DNA from: JAYEPK01 sp048569615
GTDB lineage: Archaea; Thermoplasmatota; Penumbrarchaeia; Penumbrarchaeales; Penumbrarchaeaceae
Assembly (NCBI GenBank): GCA_048569615.1
Contig: JBLIRK010000015.1
Coordinates: forward strand, 1-63,804
Length of the DNA stretch: 63,804 nt
Direction: 5' to 3'
Made by a program: the position numbers and the translations under genes. Under the pieces are notes generated by a model that was not told the origin of the DNA, did no database searches, and worked only from the letters and a program-made list of their open reading frames with translations. Shown one piece after another: positions 16,434-26,240 of the stretch (the first letter of the stretch is position 1; every line of letters starts with the position of its first letter).

Positions 16434-19400
16434 TCACTCCTCGTATTCCTCAAGGTCTTCCATTTCCTCCAGCTCCTCGAGCTCTTCCAGTTCCTCCAAC
16501 TCATCAATATCCCCGTAGTCATCGGTTTCCACGGGTATATGATCGGTCTCCCCCTCCACCGGCGCCTCGGCCATGGGTACCTTCTCCGTTTCGGGCTCAG
16601 GCGGGACCTCTGCCATGGGGGGCATCTCCTCTTCACCCCATGTCGGTACCTCCTCTTCCTCATCTCCCCATACGGGAACGTCGGCCAGAACCTCCTCCAC
16701 AGTTGGAACGCGGCCGTCGTCGAACTCCTCTCCGGGAGCAGCCGGCTCCTCTTCCCTTGCCTGAACCCCGGTGAACACGGTTTCGGCTTCGCGCTTCAGA
16801 ACCTCACGCTTCTTGTGGCCCCACTCATCCTCCCCATGGTATTTCTTGGAGGCTATCTTGTGCTTGCGGTCTTCCTCATCCATCCTGTGCTCGAGGGATT
16901 TGCCGTCGGACCTCAGGACCTTGCTGCGGTCCTTCTTGGTCTTCTTCTTGCGGTCTGCAGGTCTGATGTAGCCGCCGTCCCCCGGGGTTGTTTGCTCAGA
17001 GGAGGGAGGCGGAGGTGCCTGTCTCGGAGGCAGGTGGGAAAGGGGCGGGGCAACTGGCATGGCTGGAACCTCGCGGCCGCCGCCCGGCAGTCCCGTTCTA
17101 TCGGCTCCCCTCCTGAGCAAGCTCTCGGCCCTCGCCTGGCGTATCTTCTTCTCCTCCTCTGCTTCCATCTGGGCCCTCAGCGCTTTCTTCTCTTTTCTTC
17201 TCCTCAGGTATCCGGGGACGACCAGTATCATGAGAAGAACGAACATGGGCACCAGAAGCCCTATCGCACCGTAAAGTGCCACCGACATGGTCCTCGATGG
17301 TATGTCAACGTTGACCACTGCAGGTGAGCTCTGGCCCCTGGAATTGTAGGAACGGACCGAATAAGTATAGGTGCCCTGGCCCGCGCTCCTGTCTGTGAAG
17401 TGAGTGGTCTCAGGGCCGAGCTCGGCGATCAGGACCGGCTCGCCCTTTCCGTCGCTCCTGTACACGAAATACCCCAGTATGGGAAGGCCCCCATTGAAGG
17501 ACGGGGGCGTCCATGTCAGCTTCACCTCGTCCGAGGAGGCTTCGGCCTTCAGACCTCTGGGTCCTTGCGGGTCCGAGAGCGGGGAAGCTTCCAGTATCGG
17601 TCCCTGCGGCCCCATGCCCATGATGTTGGACGCAGTTACCGCATAGTAGTAGGTGACACCGCTCTCCAATTCGTCATCGGTGTAGGTGGTTCCCGTGTTC
17701 TCCGAGGAGATCTTTTCAAGGCCTCCCTGGGTTCTACCCCGGAATACTGAATATCCGGTCACACCGCTCTCGCCGTCGTATGCGGGAGGGGACCATTGGA
17801 AGGTTATCCAGTCCTCTCCCGTGTCCAGAAGCCAGATGCCCCCGATAACTCCGGGTATCCCCGCGGGTACGGCATTTATCCACTCGGACCGCGCACCCTC
17901 GCCTATCTCGTTCACGGCACTTATTGAGAAATTATAATCCAACCCGTTAAGCACACCTTGAAGGGTCCAGGCTTTTTGCGAACCGTCAACAATTTCGAGG
18001 AGTTTCGGCTCCTCGCTTTCGTAGGATCCATAGATGCGGTAGGAGAGCACCGGGAGAGAGATGCCGGCCCTGTGAGTCCATCTCAGTTCTATCCTCGAGT
18101 TCTCCCCGTAGGCTTCGAAGCTCATCGGTGGAAGTGGTGGGTCCCCCACAAGGACCCTGACGCTTGCGGAGGGGTCCCCGGTGGTGATCCTGTTCACCGC
18201 CCTGACCCTTAGGTCATAGCTCCTTCCAGGGATCAGGTCGGTGAAGATGTAATACTCCTCGTCGGTGATCTTGACCTCCCAGTCGACCTCTCCCTCTCTC
18301 TGGAACTCCACATTGTATGATGAGATCCTGTCACCGCCGTCGTAATCGGGGGGGAACCAGCTGACGTTCACCTCATCCGAGGAGACCAATACATCCTTCA
18401 GAACAGGCCCCGAAGGCATGCCGTATGCTTTGGCCGATACGATATTGGACAGGCTCCCTTCCCCGACCGAGTTGATAATGGTGATGCCGTAGGTTGCCGT
18501 CTCTCCATCTGCGAGTCCATCGTCAATATACTTGATTTCTCCGTAGGGCAGGTTTTCCAGAGGTCTTATCGTCGAGGAGGATATGCCCTTCCATATCCTC
18601 ACCTCAGTTGGGGTCTTCCCTCCAAGCTCGGAGGGGTAGGTCCATCTGAGCGTAATGGTGTTGAGTCCAGCCGTGGCGCTCAGGTCCGTTATCCTGGGAG
18701 GGACCGATCCCGGGACCGCCGTTACCGGAGGTGAAAGAGCTCCTTCGCCGTATATATTGCTTGCACTCACCCAGTAATAGTACATCCTTCCGTTCACGAC
18801 CGATTTGTCCAGATAGCTGTCCGCCCTGGATGAAAGGTTCGAAAGCAGCGTCCACGAATCAATATCGAGGCCTCTGTAGATCTTGTATAGGGTGACGGGT
18901 GAACCCCCGTCGTCAAGGACCGGCGTCCATCTGATAAGGACGTGTCCGTCGCCTCCTTCCGCATCTGTCCAGTTCACCCTTCCGGGGACCCCTTTGCCCA
19001 TGCCTTCAACGGGGCCAGCAGGGGCGCCTTCGCCCAGAGAGTTGAAGGCGGAAACGAAGTAATGGTAGGATATTCCGTTCTCCACATCATCTTTGTATTC
19101 CCGCTTGGTCCCCGTGTAACCCAGAAATTCGGGATTCGCACCGGATTCCGACCTGTAAACGCGGTACCCCAATACGGGTTCATCATACAGGGCAAGCGGA
19201 GGCGACCACTTGAGGAGGACCTCCCCGTCCGAACTTATGGCTACCAGCTCGGCGGGGGAAAGCGGTACATCCTTTGCTGTCAAGGGCCCGATCATCGACA
19301 TGGCGGAGCCTCCCAGCCTGTTGATGGCGGAAATTCCATAGAAGTAGAGCTCCCCGGCTTCCAGACCGCTGTCGATGTAAAAAGTAACCCCAGTGCCTAT

Positions 19401-22274
19401 GTCGGCGATCTTCTCCATCAGCTCCGGTTTGGGGCCTCTGAAAACCGAATATCCGTCAAGTGGATATCCCCCGTCATCAACGGGTTCCGACCACGTTGCG
19501 TTGAACTCCTTGATGGAGTAGGAGGCCGATCCTTCCAGTGGCTGGGAAGGAGGCGTGAACGGCTTAGCGGTAACGATCCCCGTGGCATTGCTCTCTCCGA
19601 CACCGTTGAGCTCGTAGGAGAGCTTATAATAATACTCCCTTGGAACCGGTGATATGTCAGTGTCGTTGAACCACCCGTTCTCCCCGACCCTTGCTATGGG
19701 GGAGAGATAGCCTTCGGACAGCCCTCTGTAAACGATGTAATCAATATCGAACATCCCCAGGTATAGCTGGTCCATCATGTTCCAGGTGATGTTCACGTGC
19801 ATGTCCCCCGGCCGGGCTGAGGGATCCTCCGGCAGCGGGGTGACCATCGGTGTCTCGGTCACGGTATTGGTCTCCCTGCTCTCCCCGATGGTCTCGAAGA
19901 TGGCAGTGACATAGTAATGGTATTCCCTTGAGGTGAAATAATCGATTATATCGGAATATTCAGTTACATTGCCGACATCCATCAGGGGGGCCATGCTATC
20001 TTCGGTGAGGCCCCTGTAGATCCTGTAACCTGCTATGTCGAACCGCTTGGAAGTCTCGGATGTCGGCGGGTCCCAGGTGAGGTTCACCATGAAATAGTCA
20101 GAGCTCGAGGAGAGGTTGGAAGGGGAGAAATCCGCGGGATAGAGCTTGGTGAAGAACACATCGTTGTTGCTGTTGTGGGATGTGTCATAGGAGTAATAGG
20201 TTACTGGGAAATCGCCTGAATCTGTCCGGCCAGCCATGTAGACGAATCCGGTGCTATCGATATGGATCCCGTTGCAGTAATCGTAGTTCGATCCTCCAAG
20301 GAATGAGCTGTAACCAACGGCCCCGCCATCGATGTTCAAGTTGAATATGAAACCGTCCGAGTAACCGCTGCGGGAATCTTGGTAGGCCTCCCCGGAAGTG
20401 TAGAAGTCTGATGAAGCTGTGTATCCGCCAACGTAGACCGATCCTCCGCTTCCGGTTACGACATCGTTGCCCCTGTCATTTCCGGATCCTCCAATGTAGG
20501 TCGAGTTGACAAGACCGCTGCCGTCTTTTTTCAGAACCGAGAGGAAAGCATCCCCGCCCCCATCGTAGCTTGAGTCATAGCAGTTCGGAGTGGTCGGGTA
20601 AGGTACGGACGAGCTTTGTGTCTGTCCCACGACAAAGGCATTCCCCGAGCTGTTGACCTCGATCCCGTATCCGCCGTCGGCCCCGTTCCCGCCAAGGAAC
20701 GTAGAATAGCTCAATCCGCTGCCGCCCGTGTTCATCTTTGTCAGGAAAACGTCCCCTCCGCCGCCGTAGCTCCGGTCAAAGGCACCTGAGGTGGTCGGGA
20801 AGCTCGAGCTTTGCGTCATCCCCGTGACATATGCGTAGCCCGAGCTGTCTATATCTATGGCGTTCCCGACGTCCGATGAACTGTCCCCGAGGAATGTGGA
20901 ATAGCTGAGTCCTCCGTTGACATCGACCTTCAGGGCAAAGGCATCGGTGTTTCCGTTGTGGGTCGTATCATAAGCTCCGCTTGTATATGGGAACTTCCAC
21001 TGGCTGGGCCAGTTGTTGGCGACGTAATCCGTTCCTCCAGTGACATAGGCATTGCCGCTGCTGTCAACGGCCACACCATATGCATAATCGCTTGCCCAAC
21101 CACCCATGAAAGAGGAATATACCAGGCTGTTCCCTCTCGCATTGAGCTTGGATATGAATCCGTCCCCCTGGTTGCTGTAGGTTCCGTCGAAGGCGGACCT
21201 GGTCGGGAAATTGTTGGAGGATGTCGATCCGACGATGTATGCGTTATCGCTGCTGTCGAGGTCTATGCCGTAGGCGATATCGTCCCCGCTGCCCCCGATA
21301 AATGTGGAATATACCAGATAATCCCCGGAGACGTTCACCTTCATGACGAAAGCATCGGTGCCCCCGCTCTTTGTCGTCTCGTAGGACCCGGATGTTGTCG
21401 GGAAGCCGGTCGAATCGGTGCTGCCTGTGAGATAAGCGTAGCCGGAGCTGTCCACAGCCAGACTGTTAGCAACATCGTTCATGGATGAGCCGGCGTACGA
21501 GGAATAGTAGAGACCTGGATCTATGATGAGCTGCTTTGACCTGTCATACGGTCCGATCTCGAATCCGACCGTCCCGTCAATGTTTAATTTCCAGGAGGAT
21601 GGCACTTCCTCCCCGTTCTCCATGTAGCTCAAGGGAGGCTCCTCAACAACGGTTCCGATGGGAGTACTGATATCGATCCTGCCGTCGATGATCCTCGGCT
21701 TGACACCCTTGTAGATGAGTCCGATGTCCGCAGGATCGGCACCGGGTCGGACCACGAGGTCGTATTTCAGACCCGAATCAACGATATAGAAAACGAGGTC
21801 GATGTCCTCCACGATGTTCTTGTACAATATCTTCTCGAATCCTTCGACATCCGTGATCCATTTCGAAGGATCGTTGCCGACCAGATAATTTGTGCTTCCG
21901 GGAAGGGGCCCCACACCACGGGGCAGGACGCCCTGAGAACCCCTGAAACTTACTTCGTATACATATGTGGTTTCCTCACCCTGGATTATGTAGGAGACGG
22001 AAGATTCCTTGAAAGCCGCTACAACACCCCCTCCCACGGTGTAGAACCGGACCGACCCGTCCTGGAGCTGGCCGATGTTCTCTGCGAAGTAGGTGGGTGC
22101 TGGATATGGAGTCCCCGGATCGCTGCTTCCTCCCTCATTGATCGTAAACGCTTCTTCTCTGATTTGTGTCTCGGTCTGCTGGATCTCGGCTCCCCATCCC
22201 GAAACGAGGGGTAGGACCAGAAACATAAGGACCGCCGAGATAGCGATCATTGCCGCCTTGTCCCTTCCAATCAT
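16434..22274 (-). CDS. giant surface protein: SBBP propeller, ten Fn3 modules, TM, long cytoplasmic tail
   Basis: 1946 residues. Signal peptide 1-27; an N-terminal domain to about 245 typical of SBBP proteins (ENIGQLQDG at the start); seven SBBP repeats at about 260-715, each with a D(S/T)SG-AY-TG-T core and together able to make one seven-bladed propeller; about ten fibronectin type III modules to about 1640; one helix (about 1648-1672), basic stop-transfer RRRKEKK and a tail of about 270 residues. The tail has Pro-rich, Lys-rich and Glu-rich parts and ends in repeated LEE triplets. It overlaps the stop of the upstream surface protein (22271-22274, ATGA), so the two are made together. Adhesion or extracellular ligand binding is likely. 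Confidence 0.9.
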   Translation of the reverse strand: MIGRDKAAMIAISAVLMFLVLPLVSGWGAEIQQTETQIREEAFTINEGGSSDPGTPYPAPTYFAENIGQLQDGSVRFYTVGGGVVAAFKESSVSYIIQGEETTYVYEVSFRGSQGVLPRGVGPLPGSTNYLVGNDPSKWITDVEGFEKILYKNIVEDIDLVFYIVDSGLKYDLVVRPGADPADIGLIYKGVKPRIIDGRIDISTPIGTVVEEPPLSYMENGEEVPSSWKLNIDGTVGFEIGPYDRSKQLIIDPGLYYSSYAGSSMNDVANSLAVDSSGYAYLTGSTDSTGFPTTSGSYETTKSGGTDAFVMKVNVSGDYLVYSTFIGGSGDDIAYGIDLDSSDNAYIVGSTSSNNFPTRSAFDGTYSNQGDGFISKLNARGNSLVYSSFMGGWASDYAYGVAVDSSGNAYVTGGTDYVANNWPSQWKFPYTSGAYDTTHNGNTDAFALKVDVNGGLSYSTFLGDSSSDVGNAIDIDSSGYAYVTGMTQSSSFPTTSGAFDRSYGGGGDVFLTKMNTGGSGLSYSTFLGGNGADGGYGIEVNSSGNAFVVGQTQSSSVPYPTTPNCYDSSYDGGGDAFLSVLKKDGSGLVNSTYIGGSGNDRGNDVVTGSGGSVYVGGYTASSDFYTSGEAYQDSRSGYSDGFIFNLNIDGGAVGYSSFLGGSNYDYCNGIHIDSTGFVYMAGRTDSGDFPVTYYSYDTSHNSNNDVFFTKLYPADFSPSNLSSSSDYFMVNLTWDPPTSETSKRFDIAGYRIYRGLTEDSMAPLMDVGNVTEYSDIIDYFTSREYHYYVTAIFETIGESRETNTVTETPMVTPLPEDPSARPGDMHVNITWNMMDQLYLGMFDIDYIVYRGLSEGYLSPIARVGENGWFNDTDISPVPREYYYKLSYELNGVGESNATGIVTAKPFTPPSQPLEGSASYSIKEFNATWSEPVDDGGYPLDGYSVFRGPKPELMEKIADIGTGVTFYIDSGLEAGELYFYGISAINRLGGSAMSMIGPLTAKDVPLSPAELVAISSDGEVLLKWSPPLALYDEPVLGYRVYRSESGANPEFLGYTGTKREYKDDVENGISYHYFVSAFNSLGEGAPAGPVEGMGKGVPGRVNWTDAEGGDGHVLIRWTPVLDDGGSPVTLYKIYRGLDIDSWTLLSNLSSRADSYLDKSVVNGRMYYYWVSASNIYGEGALSPPVTAVPGSVPPRITDLSATAGLNTITLRWTYPSELGGKTPTEVRIWKGISSSTIRPLENLPYGEIKYIDDGLADGETATYGITIINSVGEGSLSNIVSAKAYGMPSGPVLKDVLVSSDEVNVSWFPPDYDGGDRISSYNVEFQREGEVDWEVKITDEEYYIFTDLIPGRSYDLRVRAVNRITTGDPSASVRVLVGDPPLPPMSFEAYGENSRIELRWTHRAGISLPVLSYRIYGSYESEEPKLLEIVDGSQKAWTLQGVLNGLDYNFSISAVNEIGEGARSEWINAVPAGIPGVIGGIWLLDTGEDWITFQWSPPAYDGESGVTGYSVFRGRTQGGLEKISSENTGTTYTDDELESGVTYYYAVTASNIMGMGPQGPILEASPLSDPQGPRGLKAEASSDEVKLTWTPPSFNGGLPILGYFVYRSDGKGEPVLIAELGPETTHFTDRSAGQGTYTYSVRSYNSRGQSSPAVVNVDIPSRTMSVALYGAIGLLVPMFVLLMILVVPGYLRRRKEKKALRAQMEAEEEKKIRQARAESLLRRGADRTGLPGGGREVPAMPVAPPLSHLPPRQAPPPPSSEQTTPGDGGYIRPADRKKKTKKDRSKVLRSDGKSLEHRMDEEDRKHKIASKKYHGEDEWGHKKREVLKREAETVFTGVQAREEEPAAPGEEFDDGRVPTVEEVLADVPVWGDEEEEVPTWGEEEMPPMAEVPPEPETEKVPMAEAPVEGETDHIPVETDDYGDIDELEELEELEELEEMEDLEEYEE

Positions 22275-25200
22275 TTTGCTACACCCTCCTCTTCCTTTTT
22301 CTCCTCCCCACCTTTGCCTTCGTTCTCCTGCTTTGCCGGAGCTTCCCCGCTGGACTCATCGGAACTTCCTTCCCCGGATCCCTTTTCCCCTCCTTCTTCC
22401 GGTCCTTTGTCCCCGCCCTCGGAATCCTCCTTCGTCCCTTCACCATCGGTCCGGTCGCCCTCCTTCTTTCTCCTCTTCACTAGAATGAAGATGATGAGGG
22501 CGAGTACAAGGCCCGCTGTCAGTCCTCCGGCTGCGGAGTATGTCAGCAGAGTAGAGGTCTTAATGACATCCGTTGTGGATGCCGGCTCAGCGATTACGGT
22601 AATTATGGCCGTGGATGAGTTCGTTGCTCCGGCAGAATCCGTCACGGTAGCGGTTATCAGATGGGTACCCATGGATAGCTCTGGCGAGATCTGCATCCCC
22701 GAGCCCAGACTTCCGTCCAGGTCCGATGTCCACGAGAAGGTCAACACATCGCCCCAAACGGCATCCGGGTCAGGCGCCGTTACGGACAGGATTATTTCCT
22801 GGCCGGATATGTGGACCCTGCCCTCCGGAATCACACTGATTATCGGCCTCCCCGGGGCGTCGTTCACGTTCAGCACCTCGATGGTGAAGTTCCTCTTGAC
22901 AGTTGTGATCCCATCGCTGAAGGATGCCTGGATGGTGTGGGTGCCTACCATTTCGTTGTTCGGGATCAGGTAGAAGCTTCCGTTCTTTGTGATCATGTAA
23001 TTTCTGCCGGACTGGATGCCAGGTATCTTAGTGGCAATGTCCATTGTGATGGTGACATCCTCGCTGTCAGCATCGTCCTTTGCGGAAACGGGATAGAACA
23101 GTGTCTCACCCTGGTCAACGGAAACATCCGGGAGCTCGCCCACGACAGGTGGATCATTGACCCCATAGACGATCACATCCACCTTTATCGTACTCGACAC
23201 CTTTCCGTCGGAGCAGGTTGCAAGGAGCCTTGTCGTTCCGAAATAGTCCGGATCCCCCTTTACGGTAAAGGTGCTCCCCGTGCGATTTATGGATATGCCC
23301 TCTCCGGGCTCCAGTGTATAAGCAAGATCATCCCCATCTATCTCCCTGAACCACCTGACGAGTGAGACCACGCCGCTTTCCCCGTCCTCCTGCAGGGTGA
23401 TGTTGGACGGAGGCAGGTCCTTCATCGGCGGATTGTTGCCGACGATGAATCCAAGGGTCAGTTGATCGCTCTCCTCCATTCCGTCCCAAGTTGAGATATT
23501 TATCGTCCAGTTATCGTCCCTTACCAGATTATCTTCCGGAAGCAGGACGGACTTGTTCCCTGTCAGTTTGATCTCGGAATGGAGCTCGCCGTTCCTATAG
23601 AACCTGTAGTTGTAAAGAAGCTCCTCTTCGGGGGTTTCCAGATCGGAGCCTGGCATGTCGATGGTTATCATAACAGGAACACCCCTGGTTACAACTTCAG
23701 GAGTGATGTAGGCCCGCGGAGGCAGGGGTTTGTTGTTGAGCACCGTGAGCGAAAGATCAAGGTCTTCGGCGGTCGTATTTCCCGTGGAATCGGTGATGAC
23801 CGCCCTTAAGTGGTACTCTCCGACGCTGGACCAGGTCTCTGTCACAACAGGGACGGTCCAGGTTCCCTGGTCAAGAATCTGCCCCTTGATCATCTCATCC
23901 TCCCAGGTCCCGGTAGCGGGATCCAGGTACTCGATCTCGACATCCAGGAATTCAAAGGGCTCGTCAGCATCCTCAAGGTCCAGGTGGATAATTGTCGATC
24001 GGCCCCGGAAGAGCGTATCGTCGTCCATCTGATAATTGACGATCGAAGGCGGGGTGGAGTAGCCGAAAAAGAGCTCCTCAAGCTTCGGTCTACCGTTCAC
24101 CAGCTCTGAGCTCAGCAGGACCTTCACGTAGATCAACTGATAGGTTGACTGCAGGTCCTTGAGGAACAACCTGTCCCACCTTATGGTCTCCGTGGCGGAG
24201 ATCCCGGTTACGACAAGGGAAGAGTTCCTGTCGAATCCGGGTATGGGGGAAAGGTCCATCCCCAGGAGCTCCACACTGAACGCCACCCGATTGGAAATGG
24301 CGGATGTCTTTATGGTGATGAGATCGCACCAGAGTTCCTCTCTATGAACCGGGCCCAGTATCACGCTCCCCGAGAACCTCCCGTCGTCAAGGGCGATCCC
24401 CCCTGGCTCCCGGTGGCAGTTGACCATCCGGAATATGTGATCGGTCATGGTCATGTCCTCGAGGAACGGAAAGGATGTCGTATAGTTCAGGGCGATCCTC
24501 TTTATCGAAGGATCGCAGCCGTCCACCCTGTCCATTGAGAATTCAAGGCTGATCCCCTTCCTCAGATCCAGACCCTTGCTCCAGCCACCTGAAAACTCGG
24601 CAACCTTGTTATATCCGGTTCCATGGATTATGCCGCCTCCGAGCCCCCCAACATCGATCCATCCCGAGGGTGGATATAGCTGGATGCTCGCATCATCGTC
24701 CAGGACCCTCATCATAAGGCTGCATCCGCCGGTAAGACCATCTATGTCGATCCCTATATCGTCCCAGCTCTGAAGACCCATGGGGGAGAAGGAATCCGTC
24801 AGCAAGCTGCCCTGGTAGGAAGGAGAGAACCTGTAAATCTCCATGCCCCCATCCTTGAAATGGCCGGCCCAACCCTTGTTAGGATCGGTGAACGGGGAAT
24901 GGGCCATCGGACCGTAGGTGGCAATCCTTTCCTGTGTCTCTCCGTGGTCAGGGCTGGAGTAAACCTCAACTCCTTCAGCGACCTCCACTGTAATGATGTA
25001 CAGTCCCCGGTCCGCTGCCGTCTGCATATCGATCTTTCCATCCCACTGTCCGGTTCCTATGTCTATCGTGTAGTCGAAGGGGCTCCAGTTCTCGCCGTTC
25101 GTCGAGTGGAAGGACCTGACCCATCCCTCGGTGCCGTGGGCGATGCTGACATATACATCCTCTTCGAACATGGCCGAGCATATCGAGGATATGCCTGGGG

Positions 25201-26164
25201 ACGGGCTGTAGAGCGTCATGGTATTGAACCAGGTCCCGCCTCCGTTGGTGGAGAAGGAAAGCGACAGCTGGTCGGAATTCGGAGGGCAGTGGAAGAGCAG
25301 TACGAACTTCTCGCTGCTTCCTTGATAGACGAGTATGGAGAACAGGCTCACACCGGAAAGGACATTGAGGGGTTCGCTCCATGAACCGCTCTGCCACTGC
25401 ACCATTTTGAGTCCCTTGGAGTCCTGGTCGGACCAGAAGACCACCAGTTTTTTATTCCAGACGATGGACTGCATGTTCTGACCTACATTCCCCGACAGGT
25501 CCAGCTGGACAACCGTTGTATTTGCAAGATAATAGTAGGTGGATATCGGGGTGCTGGTGGCATAGAGATGGTTTGTTTCGTTCACGGAACCTGTCATGGG
25601 CATCAGGTAGAAGAGCTCGCCTTCGTGCACGGTGATCTCCGGATGCCCTTTTCTCGTACCTGTGAAGTTCTCGACCATGATGGGATCGTCCCATCTGTCA
25701 GCCTTCGAATCATACCTCAATATCCAGAAGGAGAACCATCCGAATGAAGCCCCTCCTCTCGTGAAAGCAAAAAAGATGTCGTCTCCGGCCGCTGCGATTA
25801 TCCTGGATCCCTGGAGATCGGCACCTGTCCATGGACTTGCCTCCAAGGAGTGTTCGGCCACTAGCCGGTTCGATTCAATATTGAAGGCCAGACCCCGATC
25901 GGAGGAGAGGTTCCTTGAAGTCTTGATAAACGACGGATCCTCAGGGGTAAGGATGTACTGAGTTCTGCCCTGCTCAGGCGACCTGGGATCGGGGGTATCA
26001 CCCGATAATGCAGCCTCCCCCCCACCGGAGTGACCCCCAACCGGAAACAGGCTAACACTTGAAATTGACAACATTATGAATAGAACTGAAAGGGCTCTCC
26101 ATTTCCTCAAGGTTATCACTCCGTGTCCTTTAAGAGGTCGGGTGCGAAAAGGTGTTGTCTCCAT
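22271..26164 (-). CDS. large surface protein: sialidase-like propeller, cadherin/Ig-like modules, TM
   Basis: 1297 residues. A signal-like helix at about 27-45 (ALSVLFIMLSISSVSLF) is followed by a region to about 440 with BNR/sialidase-like repeats (FSTNGGGTWFNTM, FHSTNGENWSPF, YSSPDHGETQER). Then come a mixed beta region and, from about 730, Ig/cadherin-like modules with DDPDS/DADSEDVTI and NDPPVVGELPDVSVDQGET motifs and a PKD-like last domain. A C-terminal helix (about 1210-1232) ends in KRRKK and a Gly/Glu/Ser-rich cytoplasmic tail. It is first in a two-gene operon with the Fn3 giant. The catalytic residues of a true sialidase were not identified, so binding is likelier than cleavage. Confidence 0.88.
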   Translation of the reverse strand: METTPFRTRPLKGHGVITLRKWRALSVLFIMLSISSVSLFPVGGHSGGGEAALSGDTPDPRSPEQGRTQYILTPEDPSFIKTSRNLSSDRGLAFNIESNRLVAEHSLEASPWTGADLQGSRIIAAAGDDIFFAFTRGGASFGWFSFWILRYDSKADRWDDPIMVENFTGTRKGHPEITVHEGELFYLMPMTGSVNETNHLYATSTPISTYYYLANTTVVQLDLSGNVGQNMQSIVWNKKLVVFWSDQDSKGLKMVQWQSGSWSEPLNVLSGVSLFSILVYQGSSEKFVLLFHCPPNSDQLSLSFSTNGGGTWFNTMTLYSPSPGISSICSAMFEEDVYVSIAHGTEGWVRSFHSTNGENWSPFDYTIDIGTGQWDGKIDMQTAADRGLYIITVEVAEGVEVYSSPDHGETQERIATYGPMAHSPFTDPNKGWAGHFKDGGMEIYRFSPSYQGSLLTDSFSPMGLQSWDDIGIDIDGLTGGCSLMMRVLDDDASIQLYPPSGWIDVGGLGGGIIHGTGYNKVAEFSGGWSKGLDLRKGISLEFSMDRVDGCDPSIKRIALNYTTSFPFLEDMTMTDHIFRMVNCHREPGGIALDDGRFSGSVILGPVHREELWCDLITIKTSAISNRVAFSVELLGMDLSPIPGFDRNSSLVVTGISATETIRWDRLFLKDLQSTYQLIYVKVLLSSELVNGRPKLEELFFGYSTPPSIVNYQMDDDTLFRGRSTIIHLDLEDADEPFEFLDVEIEYLDPATGTWEDEMIKGQILDQGTWTVPVVTETWSSVGEYHLRAVITDSTGNTTAEDLDLSLTVLNNKPLPPRAYITPEVVTRGVPVMITIDMPGSDLETPEEELLYNYRFYRNGELHSEIKLTGNKSVLLPEDNLVRDDNWTINISTWDGMEESDQLTLGFIVGNNPPMKDLPPSNITLQEDGESGVVSLVRWFREIDGDDLAYTLEPGEGISINRTGSTFTVKGDPDYFGTTRLLATCSDGKVSSTIKVDVIVYGVNDPPVVGELPDVSVDQGETLFYPVSAKDDADSEDVTITMDIATKIPGIQSGRNYMITKNGSFYLIPNNEMVGTHTIQASFSDGITTVKRNFTIEVLNVNDAPGRPIISVIPEGRVHISGQEIILSVTAPDPDAVWGDVLTFSWTSDLDGSLGSGMQISPELSMGTHLITATVTDSAGATNSSTAIITVIAEPASTTDVIKTSTLLTYSAAGGLTAGLVLALIIFILVKRRKKEGDRTDGEGTKEDSEGGDKGPEEGGEKGSGEGSSDESSGEAPAKQENEGKGGEEKKEEEGVAK

Positions 26165-26181
26165 ATAAATGTATTACTGTA

Positions 26182-26200
26182 CATTATATCCTTTATAGCT
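26182..26200 (-). promoter_or_regulatory. promoter of the giant surface-protein operon
   Basis: Minus-strand AGCTATAAAG followed by GATATAATGT lies 20-36 bp before ATG 26164. Initiation about 25 bp downstream would give a very short or absent leader. The strand carries weak 5-bp ATGTA/TACAT arms between TATA box and start. Confidence 0.4.
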
Positions 26201-26240
26201 TGCCCTTTTTCCTATCTTGAATACAAGCATCTTCCTATCC

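Noticed and set aside
16377..17327. 316-codon plus-strand frame with Leu/Arg-rich sequence
   Set aside because: Antisense of the Glu/Lys-rich tail of the giant surface protein; the low-complexity composition explains it.
17300..20150. Fn3 region as a DNA tandem repeat
   Set aside because: The modules are similar in protein pattern but too diverged in DNA to be a true nucleotide repeat.
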